A DNA stretch of 55,698 bases, taken from an uncultured Alphaproteobacteria bacterium (lineage in GTDB: Bacteria > Pseudomonadota > Alphaproteobacteria > Caulobacterales > Hyphomonadaceae). The position numbers and the translations under genes were made by a program. Positions 18,082 to 27,635 of this stretch are shown piece after piece (position 1 is the first letter of the stretch; each line of letters begins with the position of its first letter). Location of the stretch: assembly GCA_903831255.1 (NCBI GenBank), contig CAIKWZ010000007.1, positions 1 to 55,698 on the forward strand, given 5' to 3'. Under the pieces are notes generated by a model. The model was not told where the DNA came from, made no database searches, and was given only the letters and a program-made list of their open reading frames with translations.

Positions 18082-19485
18082 TCACCGTGTCTCTGACGCC
18101 GAGGAGATAGACGGGGGTCGCGCGTCCGGAGTTCCGGAAGAGTTCACCCGTGCGACATCGCCTCCGGAAGGATCCGCCGCAGGGTCTGTGGAGACGGTGA
18201 AAAGTTCGTTCCGGGTCCCGTCTCTGAGCGCATCGATCCGGTCGCGCTCCGCCAGGAACGCTTCCAGCGGCTCTCCCTCGAGCTTCCGCCCCGTCGGCAG
18301 TTTGAGGCTCATGGCGTTAACAGGCTTGTTGTTGATGTAGACCTCGTAGTGAAGGTGGGGGCCCGTTGAACGACCGGTCGTTCCCACGTAACCGATCACC
18401 TGGCCCTGTTTTACAACCGCTCCGGGGCGCATGCCGCGGGCAAAACCCTTCATGTGCGCATAGGCGGTCTGATAGCCGTTGGCATGGCGGATCCGGATGT
18501 AGTTTCCGTAGGAGCCGAAAGGACCGGCCCGCTCGATACGGCCGTTTCCAGCGGCGTAGATGGGTGTTCCCGGCGGCGCCGCGAAGTCCGTCCCTTTGTG
18601 AAGCTTCGTGTAGCCGAGGATCGGATGACGGCGATTGCCGAAGGACGATGAAAGGCGCGCGCCGTTGATTGGCGTTTTCATCAGGAACTTCTTCGCGCTC
18701 TGGCCGGTTTCATCAAAATAATCCACCTGACCGTCATCCGCCGGGGTGAACCGGTAGAACTGTTTTTTGAGAGCTTCTCCGTCCATCGAGGCGTAAAGCA
18801 ATGCACCGGTCTTCACCGGCTCGCCACGCTCGTCGACATAGGTCTCATATAGCATGGAGAAGGTGTCGCCGGAGCGCATCTCACGTTGAAAGTCGATGTC
18901 GTATCCGAAGACATCGGCGTAATCGACGACCTGCTGGTCAGTCGCACCTTGTGAAAGAGCGGTCTCGTAGATCGATTGTTCGATCTGTCCCGCAACGTAG
19001 TTGATGCCGGGGGTGAGCTTGGCGAGAAGTTCATGGGAGACCCAGTCGCCCGACGTCGTGCGAGACACCAGCACCTGACGCTCCGCTTCCGGGCGAAGCG
19101 AAAGGCCCGTGAGACGAACCTGGCCGTCGGCAGGATCCGTTTCCAGCCACGCCGTCACGTTTTCTCCGGGGCGCACTTTGCGCAGATCCATGAGCTGGCC
19201 GGCCGCATAAACGGCGCCGTTGGCTTCCTCTCTCGGCGCGCCGATACGATCGAGCAGACCGCTCAGGGTCTCATTACGCCTGATGGATAGGGTTTTCTCG
19301 AGAGGAAGGTTATTCTCGAGATGGTCGAAACTTGTCAGCGTCGACAGCAACGCCCTCGGATCCGGCAAGCCGCTTGTCCCTACGGAACCGTCGGATCCTG
19401 CTGCCGAGGCGGCGAAGATGAGGCCCGATCCAAGAAGAACAGCCGCAGTCGCTCCAATACCCCATTCGAACAGCGTATGCTTCAT
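18082..19485 (-). CDS. M23-family peptidoglycan endopeptidase
   Basis: A 467-residue envelope protein. An N-terminal hydrophobic helix (about 8-28) is a signal peptide or anchor. A LysM/OapA-like region near 60-110 (LSIRRNETLSGLLDRIGAP) precedes an SpoIID-like linker, then the LytM domain with HKGTDFAAPPGTPI (H-x3-D) and GPHLHYEV (HLH), the zinc ligands of active M23 peptidases. It is therefore likely to cleave peptide cross-links in murein during growth or division, unlike the inactive EnvC/NlpD-type activators. A polar C-terminal tail of about 60 residues follows. Divergent from ydbH. Confidence 0.92.
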   Translation of the reverse strand: MKHTLFEWGIGATAAVLLGSGLIFAASAAGSDGSVGTSGLPDPRALLSTLTSFDHLENNLPLEKTLSIRRNETLSGLLDRIGAPREEANGAVYAAGQLMDLRKVRPGENVTAWLETDPADGQVRLTGLSLRPEAERQVLVSRTTSGDWVSHELLAKLTPGINYVAGQIEQSIYETALSQGATDQQVVDYADVFGYDIDFQREMRSGDTFSMLYETYVDERGEPVKTGALLYASMDGEALKKQFYRFTPADDGQVDYFDETGQSAKKFLMKTPINGARLSSSFGNRRHPILGYTKLHKGTDFAAPPGTPIYAAGNGRIERAGPFGSYGNYIRIRHANGYQTAYAHMKGFARGMRPGAVVKQGQVIGYVGTTGRSTGPHLHYEVYINNKPVNAMSLKLPTGRKLEGEPLEAFLAERDRIDALRDGTRNELFTVSTDPAADPSGGDVARVNSSGTPDARPPSISSASETR

Positions 19486-19626
19486 GGGGTCTCCAGATCG
19501 TTCCCGAACAGATCGATGATCCGGCGGCCGAAGCCGCTGATCTCATAAGTCGTCGCAACCCAGACGCCGATGCAGTAAAGACATTCTGCTGGTTTTGCAC
19601 AAGATGGAAAGTCCGAACTACAGCAT

Positions 19627-22600
19627 ATGACTGAAAAAAAGCTTAGCTCAAAAGGCGGAAAACAGCTGCGTTTACCAAAGGTTATGGTTGCCGTCGGTCT
19701 GGTGGCGGCAGGATTTGCGGTGCTCTGGGCGGTAAGGAAGCCTGCAGCGCAGGGCCTGATCGAGGTTATGTGCTCACGTCTTGATGTCGCGTGTTCAGCG
19801 AATATTGCGAGATTGGACTTCGGCGGTATCAGTCTGCGCGCGCTTAAAATTTCTGAGGTTTCGGGCGCGACGCCGATCATATCCATCGATCGACTGGGGG
19901 TCGACGTCGACTGGACGGGCGGGCCCATCGCCCTGCGGCCGTCCTGGGTGGGCGCCGACGGCGTGCGTGTCCGTGTGGATCTTCGCGGCGGGCCGCCTCT
20001 GGGGCGCCTGACCTCCGCGGTCCAGACGTTTCTGAACCGCTCCGATCAGACGCAGGTGAATGCGCCGCCCCGGATGACGGTGTCAGATCTTCATCTCGGT
20101 TTTGAAACGCCCCTCGGTCTCATCGAGACGAGCGGAGGATTTGTGTCTGTCGGCCCGGGCGCCTTCGAAGGTCGTCTCGCGGCTGATGGAGCCAGTCTGG
20201 AGACAGATCACTCGAGGCTCGCTCTTCGCGACGGCGAGGTCCGGTTTCGTCGTCAGGGTGATGATCTCTCCATAGACGGACTGTTTCATGCTGATCGTCT
20301 CGATCTGCCAGGGGTCCGGTCAGAGGCGCTGGAGTTGAGCCTGACCGCCCGACAGGATCGCTACGGGCTTCGGGCCTCCTGGAGCGGTGCGGCGGGGGCA
20401 ATGGATGTCAGCGGCTTCCGAATGTCCGGCGCCCGCATCCGTGGAGAGGCCGACGGCGCAGGGATCAATCTCTCCGCCCCCTCATTGTCAGCATTCGTGC
20501 AAAGCCTCGACGGCGTGCGTCTGGAGGGTGAGGGCGGGGAGGGCGGTGTCGGCGAACTTTCATGGGATCGTTCCCGACTGCGTCTCGATCTCGCGGAGCG
20601 CGAGGGCGAGAAACGGATTGGAACGCTGGATGTCAGGCTTGAAGAGATCGCGTCATCAGGCCTGTCAGCGGAGACAGGAGCCGTTCAGGGACGTGTTTCC
20701 GTGTCGACGGCGCCTCGTAGTCTGTGGCCGGTTCGCCTGGACGCTGACGGCGAGGTGAGGATTGGCGGTCTGACTGCTCGGCCCGAATTTCGGGAGGATC
20801 TGACGCGGGTGTTCTCGCCCCTTGCGGCAATGACATCGCCTGGGATGGGCAGTGCCATATCCGACGCCATTGTACGCGCGATCCGGAAATCTGATATCGA
20901 AGCGCCGTGGTCTGCGCATCTGGACGAGGCAGGGTTTCAGGCCACCCTGAAGGGCCCCATGCAACTGAGCTCGCTCTATCCGTTCAATCTCGACATCAGG
21001 GCGCCAGACGCCTCGCCTCTCGTGATGAGCTGGAGCCCCTCGAAAGGCCTGTCGTGGGGCGTCGCCGCAGAGGTTGAGACATCAGGCGAGGGTCCGCGGG
21101 TCGATATTCTCATCCGTGCCGAGGGAGATCCCTCCCGTGGAATAACCGCCGAGATCGATGGAGAGCTTGAGCCATGGCGGATCGGCGGCGGCCTGCTCGA
21201 AGTCTCGCTGGATGCGATGCGCCTGTCGAGGTCCGGGAACGCAGGTGCGGCGACGGGCGGCGTGGCGCTTTCCTACTCGGGAGAGCTCGTTTCGGGCTCG
21301 ATTGAGAACGCGCGGCTTGAGGCGCGCATGAACGCCATCTGGTCGGGATCGGGCTCGGTAATTGATGCTGTCGCGCCGCCTGATCTGTCGTGGGATCGTT
21401 TAAATCTTGGCGAGGCCGTCATCAGCCAGGGCTCCGCGCTGTTGCTGGTCGACGGTCCTCTTGCGCAAAAGGGTGGCTCTGTCTGGGCAGGCGACGGACG
21501 CCTGGTCTTTAAGCCGATGAAGGCGGAGATTGCAGGAGCGTCCGGCGTGATGACGCCAGGGACTGTCGCGATCGACTGGACATTCGGGGAGGCATGGGCT
21601 GCGCGGCTGTCGATGGAAGCCTCCCGTCTGGTTTTAGAGGGAGGAAACGGGACGATCGAAGCGGATTTATCGGGCCTGTCCGGATCGATGCGGATGGGGA
21701 GGGAGTGGTCGCTGAACGGAGGGGTCGAAGGCGGAAAGGTGCGCACGGACACCCTGCTTGCCGACAGTCTTGAGGGACGTTTCAGGCTGCATGGAGACAA
21801 GGACGGTTTCGAAGCCGATCTTCGGGATGTTATGGGCGAGATAAGTGATCCCTCCGAGGCGGAAGACCGGATGTTTGAGGCGGTTCGCTTTTCGGGACAG
21901 GCAAGCGTGTCCCGGGACGGCTTGGATTTTTCTGCGGTCACCCGGCTCACAAGTCCTGACCTCGAGCTCGTAACCTTGTCGGGGCGACATGATTTCAGAT
22001 CCGGACACGGAAAGGCGCGCATCGCTCCGGCAAGACTTCAGTTTCGTCCAAGGGGATTCCAGCCCTCCGATCTCTCGGCGCGCCTGAGAGGCCCCGCGAA
22101 CGTGTCCGGCCAGGTCGAAGTGTCCGGAGAGGCCTTATGGTCGAGCGATGACTTCAACCTTTCGCTGTCGACTGAGCTTCAGGGCGTAGGATTCGCCATC
22201 GCTTCGGCCGGTGTGTTTGAGGACGTCTCAGGACGCATTGAGATATCCGATCTTTTCGAAATGCGCTCGCCCCCCGGCCAGACGATACGGATAGGCAAAG
22301 TCACCTTCGGTGTTCCCTTCGAGGATGGAGATATCCGGTTTCAGCTGCTCGACTTTGACACGCTTCGCCTTGAGGCGGCTCAATTCCCCTTTGCCGCCGG
22401 CGCAATAGTTGTTCGTCCGATGGACTATGAGTTCGGAGCGGATCGAAACCTCATCGTCGCTGAGGCTGACAGGTGGGATCTCACGGAAATGGTTAGGCTG
22501 TTTGGCGTGCCGGATCTTGAGGTCGAGGGGGTATTGAGCGGCACGATACCCTTGTCGTTCACCACCGGTTCAGCGCGAGTGGAGGACGCTGTCCTTGAGG

Positions 22601-22947
22601 CGTCTGGAGAGGGCGGCGTGATCCGATACACAGGGGAGGCTGGCCAGGCCGCCGGCGATGCGGATCCCAACGCCAGGCTGGTCTTTGAGGCGCTCGAGGA
22701 TTTTCGCTACAGCCGTCTGCGGGTAGGGCTCATGGGCGACATCACGGGTCGCATAACGCTCTCTCTCGGGCTGCTGGGGAAAAATCCGGGAGTTCTTGGA
22801 GGAACAGATTTCGACCTCAACATCGGAGTGGAGAGCGAATTGATGAACCTGATCCAGTCCTTTCAGTCGGACAGAGGACTGAGTTCGGTGATCCGCGCAG
22901 CGCCGCCTTTGGCGAAGAACGAAGAGAGTCCGCTCCCGAGGGATTGA
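19627..22947 (+). CDS. ydbH: YdbH-family AsmA-like intermembrane lipid transport protein
   Basis: A 1106-residue protein with one N-terminal membrane helix (about 17-37) and a very long beta-rich, Gly/Ser/Asp-rich periplasmic region of repeating amphipathic strands, the shape of bridge-like AsmA proteins. Near the C-terminus lies the conserved YdbH block (LEVEGVLSGTIPLSFTTG, then EGGVIRYTGEAG and LVFEALEDFRYSRLRVGL). In E. coli YdbH acts with TamB and YhdP to move phospholipids to the outer membrane; the same role is inferred here. The gene order ydbH-ynbE-ydbL matches E. coli and strongly supports the call. Little sequence identity is expected outside the C-terminal block. Confidence 0.88.
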   Translation: MTEKKLSSKGGKQLRLPKVMVAVGLVAAGFAVLWAVRKPAAQGLIEVMCSRLDVACSANIARLDFGGISLRALKISEVSGATPIISIDRLGVDVDWTGGPIALRPSWVGADGVRVRVDLRGGPPLGRLTSAVQTFLNRSDQTQVNAPPRMTVSDLHLGFETPLGLIETSGGFVSVGPGAFEGRLAADGASLETDHSRLALRDGEVRFRRQGDDLSIDGLFHADRLDLPGVRSEALELSLTARQDRYGLRASWSGAAGAMDVSGFRMSGARIRGEADGAGINLSAPSLSAFVQSLDGVRLEGEGGEGGVGELSWDRSRLRLDLAEREGEKRIGTLDVRLEEIASSGLSAETGAVQGRVSVSTAPRSLWPVRLDADGEVRIGGLTARPEFREDLTRVFSPLAAMTSPGMGSAISDAIVRAIRKSDIEAPWSAHLDEAGFQATLKGPMQLSSLYPFNLDIRAPDASPLVMSWSPSKGLSWGVAAEVETSGEGPRVDILIRAEGDPSRGITAEIDGELEPWRIGGGLLEVSLDAMRLSRSGNAGAATGGVALSYSGELVSGSIENARLEARMNAIWSGSGSVIDAVAPPDLSWDRLNLGEAVISQGSALLLVDGPLAQKGGSVWAGDGRLVFKPMKAEIAGASGVMTPGTVAIDWTFGEAWAARLSMEASRLVLEGGNGTIEADLSGLSGSMRMGREWSLNGGVEGGKVRTDTLLADSLEGRFRLHGDKDGFEADLRDVMGEISDPSEAEDRMFEAVRFSGQASVSRDGLDFSAVTRLTSPDLELVTLSGRHDFRSGHGKARIAPARLQFRPRGFQPSDLSARLRGPANVSGQVEVSGEALWSSDDFNLSLSTELQGVGFAIASAGVFEDVSGRIEISDLFEMRSPPGQTIRIGKVTFGVPFEDGDIRFQLLDFDTLRLEAAQFPFAAGAIVVRPMDYEFGADRNLIVAEADRWDLTEMVRLFGVPDLEVEGVLSGTIPLSFTTGSARVEDAVLEASGEGGVIRYTGEAGQAAGDADPNARLVFEALEDFRYSRLRVGLMGDITGRITLSLGLLGKNPGVLGGTDFDLNIGVESELMNLIQSFQSDRGLSSVIRAAPPLAKNEESPLPRD

Positions 22948-22979
22948 CGTGGACGAATGTGGATAGGAGGTTGGTAACC

Positions 22980-23207
22980 ATGTCGGGCATGTCCGTGGAG
23001 CGTTCGATGACGATACGGAGATCGGCTTGGTCGTCGATGGCGATAATCTTGATCGCAGGGGGAGTGGGCTGCACTCCGACAATCCGGATCGCAGCGCCTG
23101 ACAAGCCGATCACGATCAATCTCAATGTTCGCATCGATCAGGAGGTGCGTGTTCGTCTGGACAAGGAGATCGAGGATCTGATCGCTCAGAACCCCGATCT
23201 TTTCTGA
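22980..23207 (+). CDS. ynbE: YnbE-like outer-membrane lipoprotein
   Basis: A 75-residue lipoprotein. The signal peptide ends at GGVGC and the mature protein is TPTIRIAAPDKPITINLNVRIDQEVRVRLD plus an acidic C-terminus, the typical YnbE sequence. In E. coli YnbE multimerises by beta-strand stacking on the C-terminus of YdbH and completes the bridge to the outer membrane. The ATG at 22980 has AGGAGG at 22965-22970; other in-frame ATGs (22989, 23001) follow and the exact start is uncertain. 32 bp after ydbH. Confidence 0.88.
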   Translation: MSGMSVERSMTIRRSAWSSMAIILIAGGVGCTPTIRIAAPDKPITINLNVRIDQEVRVRLDKEIEDLIAQNPDLF

Positions 23208-23217
23208 ACCCGGCAGG

Positions 23218-23586
23218 ATGGAGTGGATCGTGACCATATTCAGGATTGTGATGTCGGCGGTCGTCCCGTTCGTTTTGGCCGGAGCGCTGGCGACGGCTCA
23301 GGCTCAGGACGCTGCGATTGAGCGGGCCAAGACCGACCGCATCATCGGCGAGAGCTATACAGGGTATCTGGCGGTCGTTGACCCGTCCCGGATGTCCCCG
23401 GACCTGAAGCGTCGGCTTGAGCAGATTAATGCAGGTCGGTTGGCCGCCTATACCCGCGCCGCCGAGCGGACGGAGCAGAGCGTCGCCGTGATCGCGGCGT
23501 TGAGCGCCGAGAAGCAGATCTCGAGAGCGGGCCCAGGCGAGGCGGTCCTTCCGGGGGACGGGGAGCCCTGGACGATCAAGCCCTGA
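23218..23586 (+). CDS. ydbL: YdbL-like periplasmic protein
   Basis: About 122 residues, with a signal peptide ending after ATAQAQ. The mature part has the YdbL/DUF1318 pattern: KTDRIIGESYTGYLAVVD, then LKRRLEQINAGRLAAYTRAAERTEQSVAVIAAL. In E. coli YdbL acts as a chaperone-like partner that keeps YnbE from uncontrolled multimerisation. A GTG at 23230 has GGAG at ideal spacing and may be the true start instead of the ATG at 23218; either preserves the signal peptide. Last gene of the operon, 10 bp after ynbE. Confidence 0.87.
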   Translation: MEWIVTIFRIVMSAVVPFVLAGALATAQAQDAAIERAKTDRIIGESYTGYLAVVDPSRMSPDLKRRLEQINAGRLAAYTRAAERTEQSVAVIAALSAEKQISRAGPGEAVLPGDGEPWTIKP

Positions 23587-23741
23587 GGAAGATGCTGACA
23601 CATCCAGGCCGTCCGGGCCGGGCGAGGGGGCCGTGGGGGCGGTAGAAGTTAGGCTGAAGGGCTTAACTTGGATCTTGGGGTCAGGCCGCCAAATCAGTTA
23701 AGGTCGCGATTCTGAGATGCAGACGCTCCAAGGTTCGCGCC

Positions 23742-24386
23742 ATGATCGATTCTTCCAAGCTTGCATCCTATCTGGCCTCCCGGATCTTTCATGATCTCGT
23801 CTCGCCGCTCACAGCCCTCATGAACGGGTGCTCGCTTGCGTTCGATGACGACATGGGCATGAGCATGCGCGCCGAGGGCGAGAAGCTCATCAAGGAAGGC
23901 GTTCAGGGGATCGAGGCGAAGATCCAGTTTATGCGCTTTGCCGTCGGGTCTCAGGCGCTGACGGATGACCTGGCGGATATCCATGCGGCCAAGTTGTTGT
24001 TTGATAAGATTTTTTCAATTCACAAGTCGAGGCTCGACTGGCGGGTGGAGCCGATTGGGGTCACCAATCTTCAGATGCGCGTTCTGATGAACATGACGCT
24101 TGTTATGATGGAGCCTGTCGCTCGCAGCGGCGTGGTGACGGTTTCTGCGCGTCGGGAGGGGGCGGGCTTCTGTCTGGAGGTATCCGCCGCAGGCTCGCCC
24201 GGGGAACTAAAACGTGAAGTTCTTGAAGGTCTTGCCGGGCGTCAGCCCGAGGGCGGCTGGGGGCGAGGGGGGATCCAGCCCCTCTTCACGCGTCTGATCG
24301 CTGAAGAGATCGGATACGCCCTTCAGGTGCGCTCGAGCGAGGCCGGTCCGGTACTTTTTGCGCGTGGACCCGCGATTAGCCCCTGA
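23742..24386 (+). CDS. chpT: ChpT, histidine phosphotransferase of the cell-cycle phosphorelay
   Basis: A 214-residue cytoplasmic phosphotransferase that relays phosphate from the hybrid kinase CckA to CtrA and CpdR in alphaproteobacteria. The DHp-like N-terminal hairpin carries the phospho-acceptor His17 in SRIFHDLVSPLTALMNG, and the C-terminal half is a degenerate GHKL fold without ATP-binding motifs (GVNL... region and GGWGRGGIQPLFTRLIAEEIG), as in Caulobacter ChpT. Its place directly upstream of the chemotaxis genes and about 8 kb from ctrA is informative. CckA and CpdR are not in the window. Confidence 0.9.
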   Translation: MIDSSKLASYLASRIFHDLVSPLTALMNGCSLAFDDDMGMSMRAEGEKLIKEGVQGIEAKIQFMRFAVGSQALTDDLADIHAAKLLFDKIFSIHKSRLDWRVEPIGVTNLQMRVLMNMTLVMMEPVARSGVVTVSARREGAGFCLEVSAAGSPGELKREVLEGLAGRQPEGGWGRGGIQPLFTRLIAEEIGYALQVRSSEAGPVLFARGPAISP

Positions 24387-24467
24387 TTTTGCGGTCTACG
24401 CAGCGATTTTTTAACTTCCATAGCGCTAGGTCAGCCAGACTAGGCCCGGATTTCGGGTCGAAAGCTG

Positions 24468-27164
24468 ATGGGCGTGAAGATGGATGATCTTCTGAGGGAG
24501 TTTCTGACCGAGACGGCGGACAGCCTGGAGGTCATTGACACCGAACTTGTGAGGTTTGAAAGCGATCCGGACGACAAGGATACGCTGAATAACATCTTCC
24601 GCCTGGTGCACACCATTAAGGGAACCTGTGGTTTCCTGGGGCTGCCGAGGCTCGAGGCTGTCGCGCATGCCGGAGAGACCTTGCTGGGCCTCTTCCGTGA
24701 CGGGACGCTCAAAGTCACCCCCGAAGCGGTGACCCTCGTTCTCGACTCCATCGATCGGATCAAAGCTCTGCTCAACCATCTCTCAAATGAGCAGGTTGAA
24801 CCCGAGGGCAATGACCGCGACATCATTTCGCGCCTTGAGGCTCATGCCGAAGGCGGTCTGAACGCCGCCGCCGCCGCGCCGAGGGCGCCCGCCGCGCCGC
24901 CACCCGTAGCTCCGGTCTCCTCGGAGCCTGACTTTTCTGAGGATCCCGAGCTCGCGCAGGCGGCTGGGGTGACCACGGGCCGCTGGGATCCTGACCAGCA
25001 GCGCTACCTTCGCCCTGGAGAGGTCTCGATGGCCGAACTCGAGGCGGCCTTCCTGGCCACTGAGGGGCCCGCTGAAATCAAGAACGCTAAGCCTGCAGAA
25101 GCCGAAGAGGCGGAAGGGAAGAAGGGTGCGATCAGCACCAACGCCACCATTCGCGTGAATGTCGATGTCCTCGAAAACCTCATGACGATGGTTTCCGAGC
25201 TGGTGCTGACGCGCAATCAGCTGATGCAGATGCTTCGCACCGTTGCGGACAGCGAGTTCAAGGCGCCGCTTCAGCGGCTCTCGGGGATAACCGGGGAGTT
25301 GCAGGAATGCGTGATGAAGACCCGCATGCAGCCCATCGGATCGGCCTGGAAGAAGCTTCCCAGAATTGTTCGCGACGCCTGCCAGGATCTTCACAAGAAG
25401 ATCGAGCTGGTCATGGACGGGGAGGCGACCGAACTTGACCGCCAGGTTCTGGACCTGATCAAGGATCCTCTGACCCATATGATCCGCAATTCCTGCGATC
25501 ATGGGGTTGAATCGCCGGAGGATCGTATTGCGGCAGGGAAGCCGGAAACCGGCACGATCAAGCTTCGCGCCTACCATGAAGGCGGGCATATCATCATCGA
25601 GGTCAGCGACGATGGCCAGGGCCTGAAGACCGAACGGATACGCCAGAAGGCTGTCGAGAAGGGCATTGTCGACCCGCTCGAGGCGCACGTGATGACCGAC
25701 GCTCAGGTCCATCGTCTCGTCTTCGCTCCGGGGTTCTCGACCGCTGCGCAGGTGACCAACATGTCCGGCCGCGGGGTTGGCATGGACGTGGTCAAGACCA
25801 ATGTGGAGCTGATCGGCGGTACGATCGATCTTCGCTCTCGCAGAGGTGAAGGAACGACGTTCAGCATCAAAATCCCGCTCACCCTTGCGATCATTTCGGC
25901 TCTCATCATCGGGGTCGGCGAGCACAGATTCGCTCTGCCCCAGCTCTCCGTTCTTGAGCTCGTGCGCGCCGGACCTCAGTGTGAGCAGAAGATCGAGTTC
26001 ATCAAGAACACGCGCGTTCTTCGTCTGAGGAACCGTCTCCTGCCGCTGGTCAGCCTCGAAGGCATTCTGGGTCTTTCGATGGATGGATCCGAGCCGCGTG
26101 CTGACGAGCTGGCCTACATCGTCGTGATGCAGGTGGGCGATACGCGCTTCGGTCTGATCGTTGATCAGGTGTTTGATACGGAAGAGATCGTCGTCAAGCC
26201 TCTCAGCAAGCGTCTGGGCTCGGTTGCGCAGTACTCAGGAGCCACCATTCTGGGCGACGGCGCTGTCATCATGATCCTTGATCCGGGCGGGGTCGCCAAG
26301 TCGATATCGAACCTGGAGACCACGATGCGGCGGGTGAATCAGGAAGAGGCGTCTCGTTCGAGCAACGACTATGTCGCCGGCGAGAAGACAACACTGCTGC
26401 TGTTCAGCGCTGGCGGTGAAGAGCCGAGGGCATGCCCGCTCAACCTTGTCACGCGCCTCGAGGACCTCGACGCCTCGACGTTCGAGATGACTCAGCGCGG
26501 ACCCGTGGTTCAGTACCGTGGTCGATTGATGCCGCTGGTTCACGCAGCAGGAACCCACGCTCTCAGGAGCGAGGGACGTCAATCCATCCTCGTATTCTCT
26601 CAGGGCGAGAGCGTGATCGGCCTTGCAGTCGATGCGATCCTCGATATCGTGGAAGACAATCTCACCATTCAGCTCAGCGACATGTCTCAGGGCGTGCTTG
26701 GAACGGCGGTCCTGAAGGGCAAGTCCACTGAGATTATCGACATCAGCTACTATCTCACTCAGGCCGATCAGGGCTGGGCGGAGGCTGCGGCGCAGGGAGA
26801 GCGTAAGGCCAAGAGGCAGCGTATTCTTCTTGTCGATTCTCATCCCTTCTTCCGCAACATGCTCGCCCCTCTGGTCAATGCAGCCGGCTACGACGTAGTG
26901 GTGGCTGAAAGCCTCGAGGACGCACAGACAAAGCTGGCCCGGGGGAACGTCTTCGATGCGGTCCTCGCGGATACCGACCATCCCTCGAAGATGGATCAGT
27001 TCCAGGCCATCGTCGCTCAGGGCGGCAACGGACCGGTTATCCCGCTCTCGAGCAGGAGCGAGGCGCCGTCGACCGTTCTTGGCCCGGCGGTACCTAAATC
27101 CGATCGTTATGCGCTGCTGGCCGCTCTCGACAGCGCGCTTAGGTCACGAGGAGAAGCGGCATGA
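24468..27164 (+). CDS. cheA: CheA chemotaxis histidine kinase with second CheW domain and degenerate receiver
   Basis: An 898-residue kinase that signals receptor state to CheY and CheB. Order: Hpt domain with His48 in LVHTIKGTCGF (about 1-110); a Pro/Ala-rich linker where a P2 domain would usually lie; dimerisation helices (about 224-285); GHKL ATPase with N box near 334 and G boxes DDGQGL and GRGVGMDVVK; CheW domain (about 471-620); a second CheW-like domain (about 640-765); and a receiver-like domain (785-898). The receiver keeps Asp790, Asp835 and Lys877 but has VDSH where the second acidic residue should be. No P2 is recognisable. Start at 24468 or at ATG 24480. Heads cheA-W-Y-B-R. Confidence 0.95.
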   Translation: MGVKMDDLLREFLTETADSLEVIDTELVRFESDPDDKDTLNNIFRLVHTIKGTCGFLGLPRLEAVAHAGETLLGLFRDGTLKVTPEAVTLVLDSIDRIKALLNHLSNEQVEPEGNDRDIISRLEAHAEGGLNAAAAAPRAPAAPPPVAPVSSEPDFSEDPELAQAAGVTTGRWDPDQQRYLRPGEVSMAELEAAFLATEGPAEIKNAKPAEAEEAEGKKGAISTNATIRVNVDVLENLMTMVSELVLTRNQLMQMLRTVADSEFKAPLQRLSGITGELQECVMKTRMQPIGSAWKKLPRIVRDACQDLHKKIELVMDGEATELDRQVLDLIKDPLTHMIRNSCDHGVESPEDRIAAGKPETGTIKLRAYHEGGHIIIEVSDDGQGLKTERIRQKAVEKGIVDPLEAHVMTDAQVHRLVFAPGFSTAAQVTNMSGRGVGMDVVKTNVELIGGTIDLRSRRGEGTTFSIKIPLTLAIISALIIGVGEHRFALPQLSVLELVRAGPQCEQKIEFIKNTRVLRLRNRLLPLVSLEGILGLSMDGSEPRADELAYIVVMQVGDTRFGLIVDQVFDTEEIVVKPLSKRLGSVAQYSGATILGDGAVIMILDPGGVAKSISNLETTMRRVNQEEASRSSNDYVAGEKTTLLLFSAGGEEPRACPLNLVTRLEDLDASTFEMTQRGPVVQYRGRLMPLVHAAGTHALRSEGRQSILVFSQGESVIGLAVDAILDIVEDNLTIQLSDMSQGVLGTAVLKGKSTEIIDISYYLTQADQGWAEAAAQGERKAKRQRILLVDSHPFFRNMLAPLVNAAGYDVVVAESLEDAQTKLARGNVFDAVLADTDHPSKMDQFQAIVAQGGNGPVIPLSSRSEAPSTVLGPAVPKSDRYALLAALDSALRSRGEAA

Positions 27165-27616
27165 ACGAGCGTGAGTATGTGACCTTTAAGATAGGCACCC
27201 AGGTCTTCGGCGCCAGCGTTTCGGAGATCCACGACGTCTTTCGTCCATCCAACACCACAACGGTTCCGCTCTCCGCTCCGGAAATCGCGGGAGTTCTGAA
27301 CCTGCGTGGACGGATTGTGACCGCGTTTGACGGTCGGGCTCTCCTTGGTCTTCCGCCTAAGGAGAAGGATGACGGTCGAACGCTCGCCATCGGCGTGGAG
27401 CGCGATGGAGAAAGTTTCGGTCTGATCATTGATGAGATCGGCGAGGTTCTTCGGCTGGACGCGGATAGTCTGGAACAGAACCCCGTCAACCTGGATCCGG
27501 TCTGGGCGAGCGTGTCGAGGGGCGTTCACCGTCTGGACAATCGCCTTCTCGTGATCATGGACATCGATCGCATGTTGTCGCCGCCGGGCGGCGACGAAAT
27601 CGCCGCAGCGGCTTAA
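27161..27616 (+). CDS. cheW: CheW chemotaxis coupling protein
   Basis: A 151-residue adaptor that joins CheA to chemoreceptors at the membrane array. The single CheW/SH3-like domain fills the protein: YVTFKIGTQVFGASVSEIHDVFRP, then GVLNLRGRIVTAFDGRALLGLPP and FGLIIDEIGEVLRLD, all standard. The ATG overlaps the cheA stop by 4 bp (ATGA), so expression is coupled. A short Gly/Ala-rich tail ends it. No chemoreceptor gene lies in the window. Confidence 0.95.
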   Translation: MNEREYVTFKIGTQVFGASVSEIHDVFRPSNTTTVPLSAPEIAGVLNLRGRIVTAFDGRALLGLPPKEKDDGRTLAIGVERDGESFGLIIDEIGEVLRLDADSLEQNPVNLDPVWASVSRGVHRLDNRLLVIMDIDRMLSPPGGDEIAAAA

Positions 27617-27635
27617 AGACGACAGGAGTCACCCA

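Noticed and set aside
19482-19928. Minus-strand 148-codon open frame over the start of ydbH
   Set aside because: It overlaps the signal-anchor of ydbH and the promoter of the M23 gene and has no recognisable domain.
24783-25925. Minus-strand 380-codon open frame inside cheA
   Set aside because: Runs antisense to the conserved kinase core; composition reflects the complement of cheA codons.
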